Assembly: GCF_001951015.1 (NCBI RefSeq)
Contig: NZ_CP018914.1
Location: 1,014,001 to 1,078,000, forward strand
Length of the DNA stretch: 64,000 nucleotides
Direction of reading: 5' to 3'
Origin: Rickettsia rickettsii
GTDB taxonomy: Bacteria > Pseudomonadota > Alphaproteobacteria > Rickettsiales > Rickettsiaceae
Shown here: positions 48,718 to 57,948 of the stretch, piece by piece
Position numbering within the stretch: the first letter of the stretch is position 1
Layout: each line of letters begins with the position of its first letter
The notes under the pieces: generated by a model
The model's database searches: none
Told to the model about the DNA's origin: nothing
What the model saw: the letters and a program-made list of their open reading frames with translations, nothing else
Program-made: the position numbers and the translations under genes

Positions 48718-48910
48718 TTTATAAATCTTTTAAATATTAATTCTTAAAGCAATACTAAAAATTAATATTTTATCAACACAATATCTTATGTGATTATAAA
48801 GATACGGCTAAGTGATGTGTACAAATACTTTAAATTTTAATATATTTTCAAGTTGACAATTTTTTGCTTACTTCATAATATTTAAGCTCAATTTGATAAA
48901 GGTAAAATTT

Positions 48911-49087
48911 ATGCGTTCAGCACTTATAACTTCTATATTAGTAGCTGTAGCTTTCTTAACAAGTGCTTGTAATACAATGCAAGGTGCAGGTCAAGATATG
49001 CAGGCAGCCGGTAAAAAACTTAAAGATTCGGCAGAAAGCAATAAGCCTCAAAAAGGTTGCGGCTGTCCTCACAGCTCAGCTAACTAA
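48911..49087 (+). CDS. Entericidin EcnA/B-family small lipoprotein
   Basis: A 58-residue lipoprotein. The signal MRSALITSILVAVAFLTSAC ends in a lipobox Cys, followed by NTMQGAGQDMQAAGKKLKDS, the hallmark of the entericidin family, and a short Cys-containing tail (GCGCPHSS). Family members are envelope lipoproteins of uncertain role. I chose the ATG at 48911; one at 48893 adds only six residues before the signal. A strong terminator follows. Confidence 0.88.
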   Translation: MRSALITSILVAVAFLTSACNTMQGAGQDMQAAGKKLKDSAESNKPQKGCGCPHSSAN

Positions 49088-49108
49088 ATATACTATTTTT
49101 TATAATGG

Positions 49109-49160
49109 GTCGTCTGCCGATTCTTCATTTACTCGGAGTATATATCGCAGACGACTTTTT
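49109..49160 (+). terminator. Rho-independent terminator of the entericidin gene
   Basis: GTCGTCTGC (49109-49117) pairs with GCAGACGAC (49147-49155) over a 29-base loop and is followed by TTTTTATTTTT. It overlaps the last codon of the convergent nuclease remnant. Confidence 0.8.
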
Positions 49161-50046
49161 ATTTTTCTGCCTTATCGATTTCTGCTTTTAGCTTTTCTAT
49201 TTCTTCTTTTGAAAGTTTAGTATATTTAATTATTGTTTCTAGAGGCTCTTTATCAATTAGCATTTCTTTTGCTATTTCAATATTTCTTCTAGCTTCGCCT
49301 TCAGCTCTTCCTTCATCTTTCATCTTTTTAAAAGCACTAGTTTCAATTCTAAGCAATTCTAAACGATTTTCATATTCCTCTCTTTCTGCATCATTTAAAT
49401 TTATTACCTCAAGCACGGTTAATGCTTTTTTCAATACATCATTATCCAATTCTTTCGGTAAATTATCTTTATTTAATAAATCATTACGTGTTAAAAATGC
49501 TAGCCATATATCTAAAGCATTTTTAACTTTCTTGACGACATCAGATAACTCCTCCTTAGGATGCTTAGCAAATTTATTAATCTCTATAGTATGTAACTCT
49601 ATATCTTTAAAATATACTAAACCACTTTTTATTTCCTTTAACTGAAAGGAATTATGATATTCATCTGTATCTGTAATACTGGTAAAGTTAAGTATGTGTA
49701 TCCCTATTGTTTTATTTAATGCCACATAATCTGATCCCTCTTTCAGTTGCTCCGTATACAGTTTCGCCCAGTAATACAAAGCTCCTTTATCGTAATCCAC
49801 TTCATCGGTTACTTGGATTGCGATTTATACCTTTTACTGCTTTTACTTTTAGCTTTTATATCAAGTATAGATAGTTTATCGGCTTTAAAATTCTTTGGAT
49901 TATACGGATTAAGTAATGTTACTTCTACAATCTGATCTTTCTCACTTACTATCGAATTAATAAGCGATATCAATAAATCTTTATTTCTCTTCTACTCCGA
50001 AGATTTTTTTAAATGCTAAATCTACTCTCGGATTAACTTTTAACAT
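49159..50046 (-). pseudogene. Rpn/PD-(D/E)XK-nuclease 'transposase' family gene, frameshifted
   Basis: From an ATG at 50046 the minus strand reads MLKVNPRVDLAFKKIFGVEE, shifts frame into DLLISLINSIVSEKDQIVEV and LSILDIKAK (catalytic Asp strand), and shifts again into IAIQVTDEVDYDKGALYYWA, where family members usually have IEIQ. The final 214 codons are open (MDYDKGALYYWAKLYTEQLK to LKAEIDKAEK). The order matches the Rpn family (recombination-promoting nuclease), abundant and often decayed in Rickettsia. The C-terminal helical part (GEARRNIEIAKEMLIDKEPL) is typical. Confidence 0.85.
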
Positions 50047-50121
50047 ATTATTATGTTACTGAATGTGATCTTCTCTTTATTTTAGCATATTCTGAGGTAA
50101 ATATTCTACTATAAATTTATA

Positions 50122-50967
50122 TTAAATCTTGTGCTTATTCACCAATCTATATATCTCTTTTTTACTATAAACATCTTTGAATTTGTCATAAACAAGTTCG
50201 GTAGTAGTTTTGCTACTTAAGTTTTTACTTAAGCAAAGTTCTATAAATTTTTCTAAATTTTTATGTTGGTTTTGTTCCTGTATATTTCCTGAAATCAACA
50301 ATACTATCTCACCTTTTAAAATATTATTTTGATAGAACTCTATTATTTCATCTATATCCCCTGTTTTTATTTCTTGATACAGTTTAGTTAACTCACGAGC
50401 TACACATATTTCTCGGTTTCCTAGTATTTCCTTAGCTACCGATAAAGTATTTATCAAACGAGGAGCCGTTTCAAAAAAAATCAAAGTAGCCTTAAGATTT
50501 ACTAGTTCAGAAAAAATCTTTTTCTTACTTTCTATAGTTTTAGGTAAAAACCCGTGAAATAAAAATCGATCAGTAGGAAGAGCCGATAAAGTTAGAGCAG
50601 TAACCGGTGCAGATACTCCCGGTACTACGTCTATATGACAATTAAGATTGCGTATACCTCTCACTAACTTATAGCCGGGATCGGAAATTAAAGGAGTCCC
50701 TGCATCAGAAATTAAGCTTATTATATTGCCCGATTTTATTAAACTTATGATATTTTCTCTATCTTTCTCGTCACTATGATCATTATAAATTTGTAATTTT
50801 GTATGAATATCATGTTTTGCTAGCAATTTTTGTGATATTCTAGTATCCTCGCATAAGATAACATCCGAATTTTTTAAAGTCGATATAGCACGAAGCGTTA
50901 TATCTTCAAAATTACCGATCGGTGTTGAAACAATATATAATCCCGGTTTGGAAAGATATCTAATCAT
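50122..50967 (-). CDS. rsmI: 16S rRNA (cytidine-1402 2'-O)-methyltransferase RsmI
   Basis: Methylates the ribose of C1402 in the decoding centre. The 281-residue tetrapyrrole-methylase fold shows GLYIVSTPIGNFEDITLRAI at the N-terminus, VILCEDTRISQKLLAKHDI near 35, ISLISDAGTPLISDPGY near 80, VVPGVSAPVTALTLSALPTD near 113, and a C-terminal VNKHKI tail. It is divergent from the LppC-like gene, a neighbour pair seen in many proteobacteria. Confidence 0.96.
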   Translation of the reverse strand: MIRYLSKPGLYIVSTPIGNFEDITLRAISTLKNSDVILCEDTRISQKLLAKHDIHTKLQIYNDHSDEKDRENIISLIKSGNIISLISDAGTPLISDPGYKLVRGIRNLNCHIDVVPGVSAPVTALTLSALPTDRFLFHGFLPKTIESKKKIFSELVNLKATLIFFETAPRLINTLSVAKEILGNREICVARELTKLYQEIKTGDIDEIIEFYQNNILKGEIVLLISGNIQEQNQHKNLEKFIELCLSKNLSSKTTTELVYDKFKDVYSKKEIYRLVNKHKI

Positions 50968-50991
50968 AGTTTTTTAATTTTAAGTAACATT

Positions 50992-52110
50992 ATGGCTAGT
51001 ATAAAACATAAACTACGAATCGTTCTATCATTTTTTTGCTTGATATATTTAACGTCCTGTCAAACTCCTAAAGAAGAACCTATAAGTTTTCCTAAAAAAG
51101 AACAAACAGAAATTGAGATTGCAATTTTAATGCCAAATCAGGGTCCTGATAGTATTGTCGGGAAACAATATAAAGATTTAATTAAAATGGGACTTAACGA
51201 CGGAATCAAATCTTACATACATGTTACTTCTTACGATGGTTCAGACGAAAAAAACGTTTTAGCCGCTATGGATAAAATAGTAGCACGTAAAACTAAAATT
51301 ATTTTAGGTCCTCTATATTCTAACTTTACCTCTCTAATAGCCGAAAAAGCAAAGGCAAATGATATTATTATAATAACTATGTCAAATAATCCGGCTCTTG
51401 CAGAAGATAAATTATTTGTATTCGGTCATGCACCTTTAAAACAACTGATACGTATCATTAATTATTACGCAAGTAACAACCATAAAGATTTTATGGCATT
51501 ATTACCTAAAGGGAAGCATTCGCAAACTATTAGTCAAGTAATGCAAAATATATTGATTCAGAACAATGCATCATTATCAAGCACTGAATTTTATGAGGAT
51601 AATCCTGAATCTATAGCAAAAGCTGCAAGAAATATTTCAGACAATACCGATATTATAAATGAACGTAGCGACACGACAAAACCGGTTATTTATCTATCAG
51701 ACGATCCAAAAAATTTAAACCTACTCGCTGATAGTATTCGTAAATATAATTTAGATAAAAAGGCTATTTTAATCGGTGATCATCGTATTGATATCGATTA
51801 CCCTGAAAATATCGATATTAGCTTTACCGGCTCTTTAAATTTACTCAATAGCAACGTTCCGGATAGGGCAAAAGACTTAGGTATTAACCATATAGGCTTC
51901 ATGCATCTTCTTTCTTATGATTTAGGACGTATGACTGCAAACTATATAGGCAATGAATTTGCATCTGAAAGGTTTTTAAATAGAATGAACAGTAGACAAC
52001 CTTATATAGGTTTATCCGGTAATATTTATTTTATCGATGGAGTAGCTCAGAGACGATATGATATTATTAGGAAAAAGAATGGGATATATTCTACTGTTTC
52101 AGAAAATTAG
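50992..52110 (+). CDS. LppC/LpoA-like penicillin-binding protein activator (lipoprotein)
   Basis: A 372-residue lipoprotein with a lipobox in CLIYLTSCQTP (Cys near 23) followed by a type I periplasmic-binding fold: IAILMPNQGPDSIVGKQYKD, VARKTKIILGPLYSNFTSLI, NNPALAEDKLFVFGHAPLKQ and HIGFMHLLSYDLGRMTANYI. In gamma-proteobacteria LpoA activates PBP1a at the outer membrane; the alphaproteobacterial role is less certain. It starts 24 bases from the rsmI start, divergently, as is common for this pair. Confidence 0.88.
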   Translation: MASIKHKLRIVLSFFCLIYLTSCQTPKEEPISFPKKEQTEIEIAILMPNQGPDSIVGKQYKDLIKMGLNDGIKSYIHVTSYDGSDEKNVLAAMDKIVARKTKIILGPLYSNFTSLIAEKAKANDIIIITMSNNPALAEDKLFVFGHAPLKQLIRIINYYASNNHKDFMALLPKGKHSQTISQVMQNILIQNNASLSSTEFYEDNPESIAKAARNISDNTDIINERSDTTKPVIYLSDDPKNLNLLADSIRKYNLDKKAILIGDHRIDIDYPENIDISFTGSLNLLNSNVPDRAKDLGINHIGFMHLLSYDLGRMTANYIGNEFASERFLNRMNSRQPYIGLSGNIYFIDGVAQRRYDIIRKKNGIYSTVSEN

Positions 52111-52114
52111 GGCG

Positions 52115-52250
52115 TTGTTGTATCTTGGTCACTCAGTGACCTGACCATGTGTTGTACGAATGTTCAGGATGTCATTCCCGCGGAAGCGGGAATGAACATT
52201 GAGTAGGTTTTTCAAGCCATGCAACAAGGCGGGTCAAGCCACAGGATGAC
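52115..52250. repeat. Composite of dispersed repeats
   Basis: The central palindrome AGGATGTCATTCCCGC / GCGGGAATGAACATT (52162-52202) is flanked by CTTGGTCACTCAGTGACC on the left and by GCCATGCAACAAGGCGGG and GTCAAGCCACAGGATGAC on the right. Parts of three repeat types adjoin between the LppC-like gene and tatA. Confidence 0.65.
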
Positions 52251-52270
52251 AAAGGGACACTAAAGATTAA

Positions 52271-52432
52271 TTATTTATTTTTATCATTATCACTACCGTC
52301 GTCTTTCATGCCGTCTTTAAACGCTTTAAGACCCTTAGCAAGATCGGACATGACTTGCGGTAATTTGCCGGCACCGAATAATACAAAAATAATTAATAAA
52401 ACTATTAATAAATGGCTAAAGCTCATTCCCAT
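52271..52432 (-). CDS. tatA: Twin-arginine translocase subunit TatA
   Basis: A 53-residue membrane protein that forms the pore oligomer of the Tat system for export of folded proteins. The sequence [20 protein letters not shown] is the membrane helix, followed by [20 protein letters not shown], the conserved hinge and amphipathic helix (FGAGKLP signature), and an acidic tail [10 protein letters not shown]. The gene is small enough to be missed easily. tatB and tatC are not in this window. Confidence 0.95.
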   Translation of the reverse strand: MGMSFSHLLIVLLIIFVLFGAGKLPQVMSDLAKGLKAFKDGMKDDGSDNDKNK

Positions 52433-52512
52433 GATATTTTTTTTGCTGTATAAGTTAAAATTTAATTATATAAGATATTATAGCTCTAATCTAGGATAAA
52501 ATAATTAAAGAA

Positions 52513-53112
52513 ATGTTTACTAAAAAACAATTTTCAGAATTTGTTGCTACTTTTTTTTATATCGGGAAAATAAAATACTGCCCAGGCACTTTTGGATCGA
52601 TTGCTGCTTTCCCTCTAACTTATTTCTTAATATATTTTATTGTTAATAACAAAATAATCATTCCTTTCTTAAGTCTTACTCTCGGTGAAGCTCAACTTGT
52701 CAGTATATTTATTATAAGCTTTAGCCTATGTTTGATACTCTTAATACTCGGCACTTATTTTACTAAAATATATTTAAATTATACAAATTCAGAAGACCCT
52801 AAAGAAGTGGTCATTGATGAAGTAGTAGGGCAAATGCTAACTATTGTTTTAGTATTTTTTTCTGCTTTATTTGCTAATGAATCGTATTTAATTAAATATT
52901 TTAGTCCGCTCACAATAAATATTATATTACTTTTCGTATTACCTTTTTGTCTATTCCGATTTTTTGATATAGTAAAGCCCTGGCCTATTAATTGGTTGGA
53001 CCAAAATATTAAGGGCAGTATCGGCGTTATGCTTGATGATTTGCTAGCCGCAATATTTGCTGCGGTAACTCAATACGCAATTATATTTGTGTTAATAGAT
53101 ATTCGACAATAG
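52513..53112 (+). CDS. pgpA: Phosphatidylglycerophosphatase A
   Basis: Dephosphorylates phosphatidylglycerol phosphate, the last step of phosphatidylglycerol synthesis, in the inner membrane. The 199 residues show IKYCPGTFGSIAAFPLTYFL near 20, VVIDEVVGQMLTIV near 97 (catalytic acidic motif), and FRFFDIVKPWPINWLDQNIK followed by GSIGVMLDDLLAAIFA, both diagnostic. Four membrane helices are apparent. Confidence 0.94.
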   Translation: MFTKKQFSEFVATFFYIGKIKYCPGTFGSIAAFPLTYFLIYFIVNNKIIIPFLSLTLGEAQLVSIFIISFSLCLILLILGTYFTKIYLNYTNSEDPKEVVIDEVVGQMLTIVLVFFSALFANESYLIKYFSPLTINIILLFVLPFCLFRFFDIVKPWPINWLDQNIKGSIGVMLDDLLAAIFAAVTQYAIIFVLIDIRQ

Positions 53113-53200
53113 ATTTGCTATAAAAAAAGATCATTGACTAATTTCTAATATAATAATATGATACGATAAATATTTATAAATTTTTAAAGAGATAGTTTTC

Positions 53201-53518
53201 ATGTTCGCAGTTATAAAAGCAGGTGGAAAACAATATAAAGTAGACAGAAATAGTATTATTAAAGTCGAAAAAATTGATGGAGAACTTGGCTCTAAAATTC
53301 AGTTTGATCAAATTTTAATGATTGGCGAATACTCAAAGCCTTCTTTTATTGGGACTCCAATAGTTAAAGGGGCTGTCGTTACGGCTGAAATTACTAACCA
53401 ACTTAAAGATAATAAAATTATAGTCTTTAAGAAAAAGCGTAGAAAAAATTATCGTCGTAAAGCCGGTCATCGTCAAGAATTGACGGAATTAAAAATATTA
53501 GATATTACCAAACAATAA
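53201..53518 (+). CDS. rplU: 50S ribosomal protein L21
   Basis: The 105-residue large-subunit protein begins MFAVIKAGGKQYKVDRNSII, has IGTPIVKGAVVTAEI in the middle and the RNA-binding KKKRRKNYRRKAGHRQELTE near the end, all standard for L21. It is followed 24 bases later by rpmA, the usual pair. Confidence 0.98.
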   Translation: MFAVIKAGGKQYKVDRNSIIKVEKIDGELGSKIQFDQILMIGEYSKPSFIGTPIVKGAVVTAEITNQLKDNKIIVFKKKRRKNYRRKAGHRQELTELKILDITKQ

Positions 53519-53542
53519 TAATAACTTAAAAGGAATTATAAA

Positions 53543-53803
53543 ATGGCAACCAAAAAAGCCGGTGGTAGTTCTAGAAACGGAAGAGACTCGGCCGGTCGAA
53601 GGCTAGGAGTTAAAAAAGCCGATGGACAATATGTAATACCCGGTAATATTATAGTTAGACAACGCGGCACAAAAATTCATCCTGGAATGAATGTAGGGCT
53701 TGGCAAAGATCATACAATATTTGCTTTGATAGAAGGTAGAGTAGAATTTTTAACTAAGCGAAATCATAAAATCGTGAATGTTAAAGAAATTGCAAGTACT
53801 TAA
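53543..53803 (+). CDS. rpmA: 50S ribosomal protein L27
   Basis: The 86-residue protein has the classic start [20 protein letters not shown] and [21 protein letters not shown]27 reaches into the peptidyl transferase centre. There is no N-terminal extension of the Firmicute type. An AAAGGA site precedes the ATG. Confidence 0.98.
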   Translation: MATKKAGGSSRNGRDSAGRRLGVKKADGQYVIPGNIIVRQRGTKIHPGMNVGLGKDHTIFALIEGRVEFLTKRNHKIVNVKEIAST

Positions 53804-53887
53804 GTATTGCGGTTTGATCTACTAGTGTTACGTGGAACGAAAAATGCTTTTTATGGCATTGTTACGTTGATTGGTAAAATCCACTTG

Positions 53888-53985
53888 GTCACCCCGTGGC
53901 TTGACTAAAGGGTCCATAAAAATAATTTAAAGTACTAATATTATTAGTATTTTAAGCTGGATCCCGTGATCAATCGCGAGATGAC
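53888..53985. repeat. Dispersed palindromic repeat (GTCATCCC family)
   Basis: GTCACCCCGTGGCTTGAC and the partly inverted GGATCCCGTGATCAATCGCG followed by ATGAC form the ends, with AAATAATTTAAAGTACTAAT between. It lies in the 280-base gap between rpmA and lysC, where I see no gene. Confidence 0.7.
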
Positions 53986-54086
53986 AATTGAAAACCGTTC
54001 CACACAATAATGTCTGTAAGTGCGCTAGATGACGACAGGCGGAAATTAATTATATAACATAATAGTATATTAGGCTTTCTTTACTT

Positions 54087-55292
54087 ATGGCCTTAATAAT
54101 TCAAAAGTTCGGTGGCACTTCCGTTGCAAATATTGATAGAATAAAAAAAATCGTTCCTATCATAAAAACCGAAATAGCTAAAAATAACCAAGTAATTGTA
54201 GTAGTTTCGGCTATGGCAGGTGTTACTAATCAACTTGTCACATTGTGTAATGAAGTATCAAGCCTTAATAACATTTCTCAATTTGCAGAATATGATGTAG
54301 CACTTTCTAGCGGTGAAATAGTCACTGCTTCATTACTAGCGCTCGCTCTTCAAGAAGAAGACATAAAGGCGCGATCATTTCTAGCTTGGCAATTACCGAT
54401 GCTCACCGATAATAATCATAGTAAAGCTTTAGTAGAATCAATTACTACAGATTTACTAGAAAAATATTTACAGTTAAATACCATCCCTATAATAGCCGGT
54501 TTTCAAGGAATTAACAAATCCCATAGGTTAACTACTTTGGGCAGAGGAGGCTCTGATACTACTGCCGCCTTAATCGCTGCAGCTATGAAAGCCGATAGAT
54601 GTGATATTTATACCGATGTAGAGGGAATATTTACTGCTGATCCAAGAATTATTCCAAATGCCAAGAAGATAAAAGAAATAGATTTTTTAGAAATGTTAGA
54701 ACTAGCATCAAGTGGAGCAAAAGTACTACACCCTAGAGCCGGAGAGTTAGTAATGCGGTATAAAATAGATATGCGTGTTCTGTCAACATTTTCACAGGAT
54801 ACAGAAGGTACGTTAATCACTTCAAAGGATAAAAATATGGAGAATGGGATTATTAACAGCATTACTTCTAATAAAAATTTATTAAAAATATCTGTAAAGA
54901 GCATGTCTTTAAGTTTTTTGCAAGTTGCAAATATGATTACACAAAATAATAATCATATTGAGTTTATGCAAGAAATAAAAAATAATGAAGAATATAGTTT
55001 TATTACAAATTTAACCGATAAAAATAATTTACAAGCTTTACTGACTAATTTAAAAGATGATAAGCAGATACAAGATTTCACTTTTGATACCGAAATTGCT
55101 ACAATCTCTCTTATTGGTTATGGGATTAAAAATGATTGTAAATTACTTGAAACGATATTATCAAAGTTAACGAACGATAATATAAATGTTCACATGATAC
55201 AATTATCAGCAGTTAAAATTACCTTATTCATAAATGATCAAGATGCAGAAAAAACAATTTTTAATTTATATAATCTTTTTAAAATATCTTAG
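54087..55292 (+). CDS. lysC: Aspartate kinase
   Basis: Phosphorylates aspartate as the first step toward diaminopimelate, needed for peptidoglycan. The 401 residues have [20 protein letters not shown] at the N-terminus, [14 protein letters not shown] near 38, the kinase core [20 protein letters not shown] near 155, [19 protein letters not shown], and two ACT domains in the C-terminal 130 residues (for example [20 protein letters not shown]). It stands alone. Confidence 0.96.
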   Translation: MALIIQKFGGTSVANIDRIKKIVPIIKTEIAKNNQVIVVVSAMAGVTNQLVTLCNEVSSLNNISQFAEYDVALSSGEIVTASLLALALQEEDIKARSFLAWQLPMLTDNNHSKALVESITTDLLEKYLQLNTIPIIAGFQGINKSHRLTTLGRGGSDTTAALIAAAMKADRCDIYTDVEGIFTADPRIIPNAKKIKEIDFLEMLELASSGAKVLHPRAGELVMRYKIDMRVLSTFSQDTEGTLITSKDKNMENGIINSITSNKNLLKISVKSMSLSFLQVANMITQNNNHIEFMQEIKNNEEYSFITNLTDKNNLQALLTNLKDDKQIQDFTFDTEIATISLIGYGIKNDCKLLETILSKLTNDNINVHMIQLSAVKITLFINDQDAEKTIFNLYNLFKIS

Positions 55293-55574
55293 ATTCTGCA
55301 TCTGAAATTTAATTTATAGAAAAAGAAGTGGAACAGACATGGCTCATACTACAAAAAATTTTATAATTTGTGACAAAAAAAGTTAAAATAGATTAATTTA
55401 AATTTCATATATAAGACCTAAATACTTAATTCAATAGCTTAAATTTATTATTTTCATTATAATTATCTTCTATTTACTATTTATTAGTTATATATTAATA
55501 AATAAGTCCAAGAGACTATCTATGAAGTTATTTGAACTCTCAATTTTTAGGAGTAAATTTTACAGGAAAAAATA
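55293..55574. other. Intergenic stretch before the HTH gene
   Basis: About 280 very AT-rich bases with no convincing coding pattern. An AGGA near 55550 and a further GGAAAA site at 55563 lie before the HTH gene; the promoter presumably lies in this stretch. Confidence 0.4.
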
Positions 55575-56069
55575 ATGAGCGAAGATATAAGGTCAAAAGA
55601 ACTATTTAATCGGATTAACGATATATCAGAAACAAATAAAGATGATCCAGAAGAAATTAGAAATAATTTTAAAAAATTTGTACTGAATATATTAGAAACA
55701 GACAATATAACCCCGTATAAGTTAAGTGAAAAAACAGGTACTCATGAAACAGCGTGGAAAAATTTTCTAGATGGTCGTACAAAAATGCCTGATATGGGAG
55801 CAATTGTTGCTCTTGCAGATTATAAAAATGTTCCACTAGATGAAGTAATAGGCAGAGATATAAATAAAGAAAAAAAGATAACGGTAGAAATAAAACAAAC
55901 TCCGGAAATATCGGCATCTATAGCTAAACTACCAAAAGATATACTGCAAGAAGCCATGTTGATAGGAGAAAAAGCTAGAGAGGTTATTCATAAACCAACA
56001 AATAAAAAGACAAAATCTTTTGCTGAACAAGTTAAAAGCTCTCATAAACCGAAAGGAAGGTCTATCTAA
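55575..56069 (+). CDS. XRE-like helix-turn-helix protein
   Basis: A 164-residue soluble protein. Residues 38-90 resemble a Cro/CI-type [43 protein letters not shown], then [10 protein letters not shown], the usual end of such domains. The N-terminal 35 residues are acidic and the C-terminus is Lys-rich ([20 protein letters not shown]). It lies just upstream of a broken metallo-hydrolase gene on the same strand; the target is unknown. Confidence 0.7.
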   Translation: MSEDIRSKELFNRINDISETNKDDPEEIRNNFKKFVLNILETDNITPYKLSEKTGTHETAWKNFLDGRTKMPDMGAIVALADYKNVPLDEVIGRDINKEKKITVEIKQTPEISASIAKLPKDILQEAMLIGEKAREVIHKPTNKKTKSFAEQVKSSHKPKGRSI

Positions 56070-56077
56070 ATAAAAAT

Positions 56078-57127
56078 ATGTTGTTCAATATTGAGCCTAA
56101 TATAAAACTTAAAACCTTACTTTATATTCTAAAATGGAAAATAACTTCAAAACGACCAAAATGGCCGACAACACTGCCGTTTACTTCCACTGATATCCCA
56201 CCACAAAAAATAACTAGCAGTAAAAATACACAGTTAAATCTCGATCGCTTCAGACAAGATGAATTTAAGGACGAATCTGCACAGTGTACATTAGTACGTG
56301 ACTACAGACGAGTTCCACAAAATTCATTAGTATCAAGCGATCGAGATGACGCTGTACGAGTAGCCTACGTAGGACATGTAACCTTTTGAATTCAAATAGA
56401 CGGTTTAAATATCTTAACCGATCCGGTATGGTAGGAGCAGGTTAGTCCTTTTACTTTTACAGTACCAACGAGAGTGGTAAAACCCGGTATTAATTTTACC
56501 GATTTACCTAAAATAGATGTTATATTAATAAGCCATAATCACTATGACCATTTAGACATCAGAACAATTAAAGATTTATGGGTACAAGATAAGCCTAAGA
56601 TTATTACACCGCTAATGCATGACGTAATAATCACAAAACATATTACCGATGCAGAAATTGTTACCTTAGGGTGGGGAGAGTCATATAAAGAACAAGAAAT
56701 ACAGCTAAATTCAAAAAGTTTCTAAGCAGATGAAATTAAAGGCGATGTAGAATTTTATTTAGAACCGACACAGCATTGTCGGCTAGAGGAATATTTGATA
56801 AAAATAAAGCATTATAGGGAACTTTGATCATTAAAACTAAGATAGGAAATATTTGTTTTATAGGTGATTCGGGTTATAACGATAATCTTTTTAAAGAGAT
56901 CGGGAAAAAACATATGGTTTATGAAACCGGTGCATATGCATCCTGAAGAAGCCGTATTTACTCATTTGGACTTAGGCGCTAAATATTTTCTATAATTAGC
57001 TGATGAAGCATTTAATGCCGTTCCTTTGGAACTCCGACAAACTATGAAAAAACATAATATTGATGAAAATAAGTTGATTACCCCTGAAATAGATGAACTT
57101 TTCCTATTTGATAAAAATGATTTATAG
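56078..57127 (+). pseudogene. Remnant of a metallo-beta-lactamase-fold hydrolase (NAPE-PLD/UlaG-like)
   Basis: The gene opens normally ([38 protein letters not shown]) and reads VAYVGHVTF, a TGA, IQIDGLNILTDPVW, a TAG, SPFTFTVPTRVVKPGINFTD, and ISHNHYDHLDIRTIKDLW, which is the metal-binding HxHxDH motif. After stops and shifts follow FYLEPTQH, ARGIFDKNKAL, a TAG, and IGNICFIGDSGYNDNLFKEI, then a decayed end. The family (lactonase-like, NAPE-PLD type) is clear from the motif order. A palindrome lies in frame near residues 46-90. Confidence 0.85.
56215..56350. repeat. Palindromic element inside the metallo-hydrolase remnant
   Basis: TGAATTTAAGGACGAATCTG on one side and AGACGAGTTCCACAAAATTCA on the other flank GTGTACATTAGTACGTGAC, a core that resembles the centre of the repeat at 59218 (GTGTACATACTAGTACGTGA). 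It occupies the region between the hydrolase N-terminus and its GHVTF block and kept the frame open. Confidence 0.55.
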
Positions 57128-57176
57128 TTTATGCACTTAAATTAGATGTGTTTTGTCTACCCATACTATATGTTTT

Positions 57177-57208
57177 ACTGGATCCCATGAATAAATCACG
57201 GAATGACA
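57177..57208. repeat. Partial GTCATCCC-family repeat
   Basis: CTGGATCCCATGAATAAATC and ACGGAATGACA are the right half of the element seen at 5316 and 53888. Confidence 0.45.
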
Positions 57209-57259
57209 GAGAGGAATAATAAGCCACACCAACCACCCCTGAACAACACAAAATTCAGT

Positions 57260-57917
57260 TTATAATGGAGATAAAAGCATATTTATTACTGAATAAAAAT
57301 TGCCAATTTCTGATTTATCACGAGAAGAGAAAATAGAGCTACTAAATGGTTGTGCTTGGGGCGTTGCATTAGTCCATAATATTCTAACACTTTTTGCTTC
57401 TACTATTCCTATAGACATAAATATATTATCTACATTCCTTACTGAACAACCCAAAGCACTCATTAAAAAGTCACATGTACGAGCTCCATTAGTCTTTATC
57501 ATTTGCACATAATGAAGCAATACAAATATATCAGCTCCTGTTTTTTCTCCTAACATTATAACAGGTTCACCTATATTTTGAGTCATTGAGAAAGCTTTTC
57601 CTTCAGGCCATAATAAAGGCGTATATAAAGCAGTATAAGTATTATTATAGGAGCTACGGAAACGAGATACTAAATCATCAAGCTTTTGTGTTCTAATATC
57701 TTTGTTGTACAATAGCTTAACTCTTAAACCATTCTTCTGCATTGCTAAAGAAATTTCTTGCTTCAACAATTCTTCCAAATGATCTTCATAGTTATATTTA
57801 CGTTCTTTGCAATGACCAATATCTAACGTATATACTTCCGTTTGCATCGGTAAAACTAATATTTCCTTGTATACATAAGATAATAACAATTATAGATTTA
57901 TGAAAAATTTTATTCAT
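57260..57917 (-). CDS. Unrecognised, probably exported protein (possible frameshift near the 5' end)
   Basis: The main open part encodes about 195 residues from MQTEVYTLDIGHCKERKYNY: YEDHLEELLKQEISLAMQKN, YTALYTPLLWPEGKAFSMTQ, EKTGADIFVLLHYVQMIKTN, CDFLMSALGCSVRNVDN. No family is recognised. Upstream, in another frame, an ATG at 57917 opens MNKIFHKSIIVIILCIQGNI followed by SFTDA, a convincing signal peptide. A one- or two-base indel near 57845 would join them. Without the join, the protein would begin at the ATG near 57889 or 57847 and be cytoplasmic. Confidence 0.55.
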
Positions 57918-57948
57918 AACATTTAAAGTTATCGTCAAGATTTATTTT

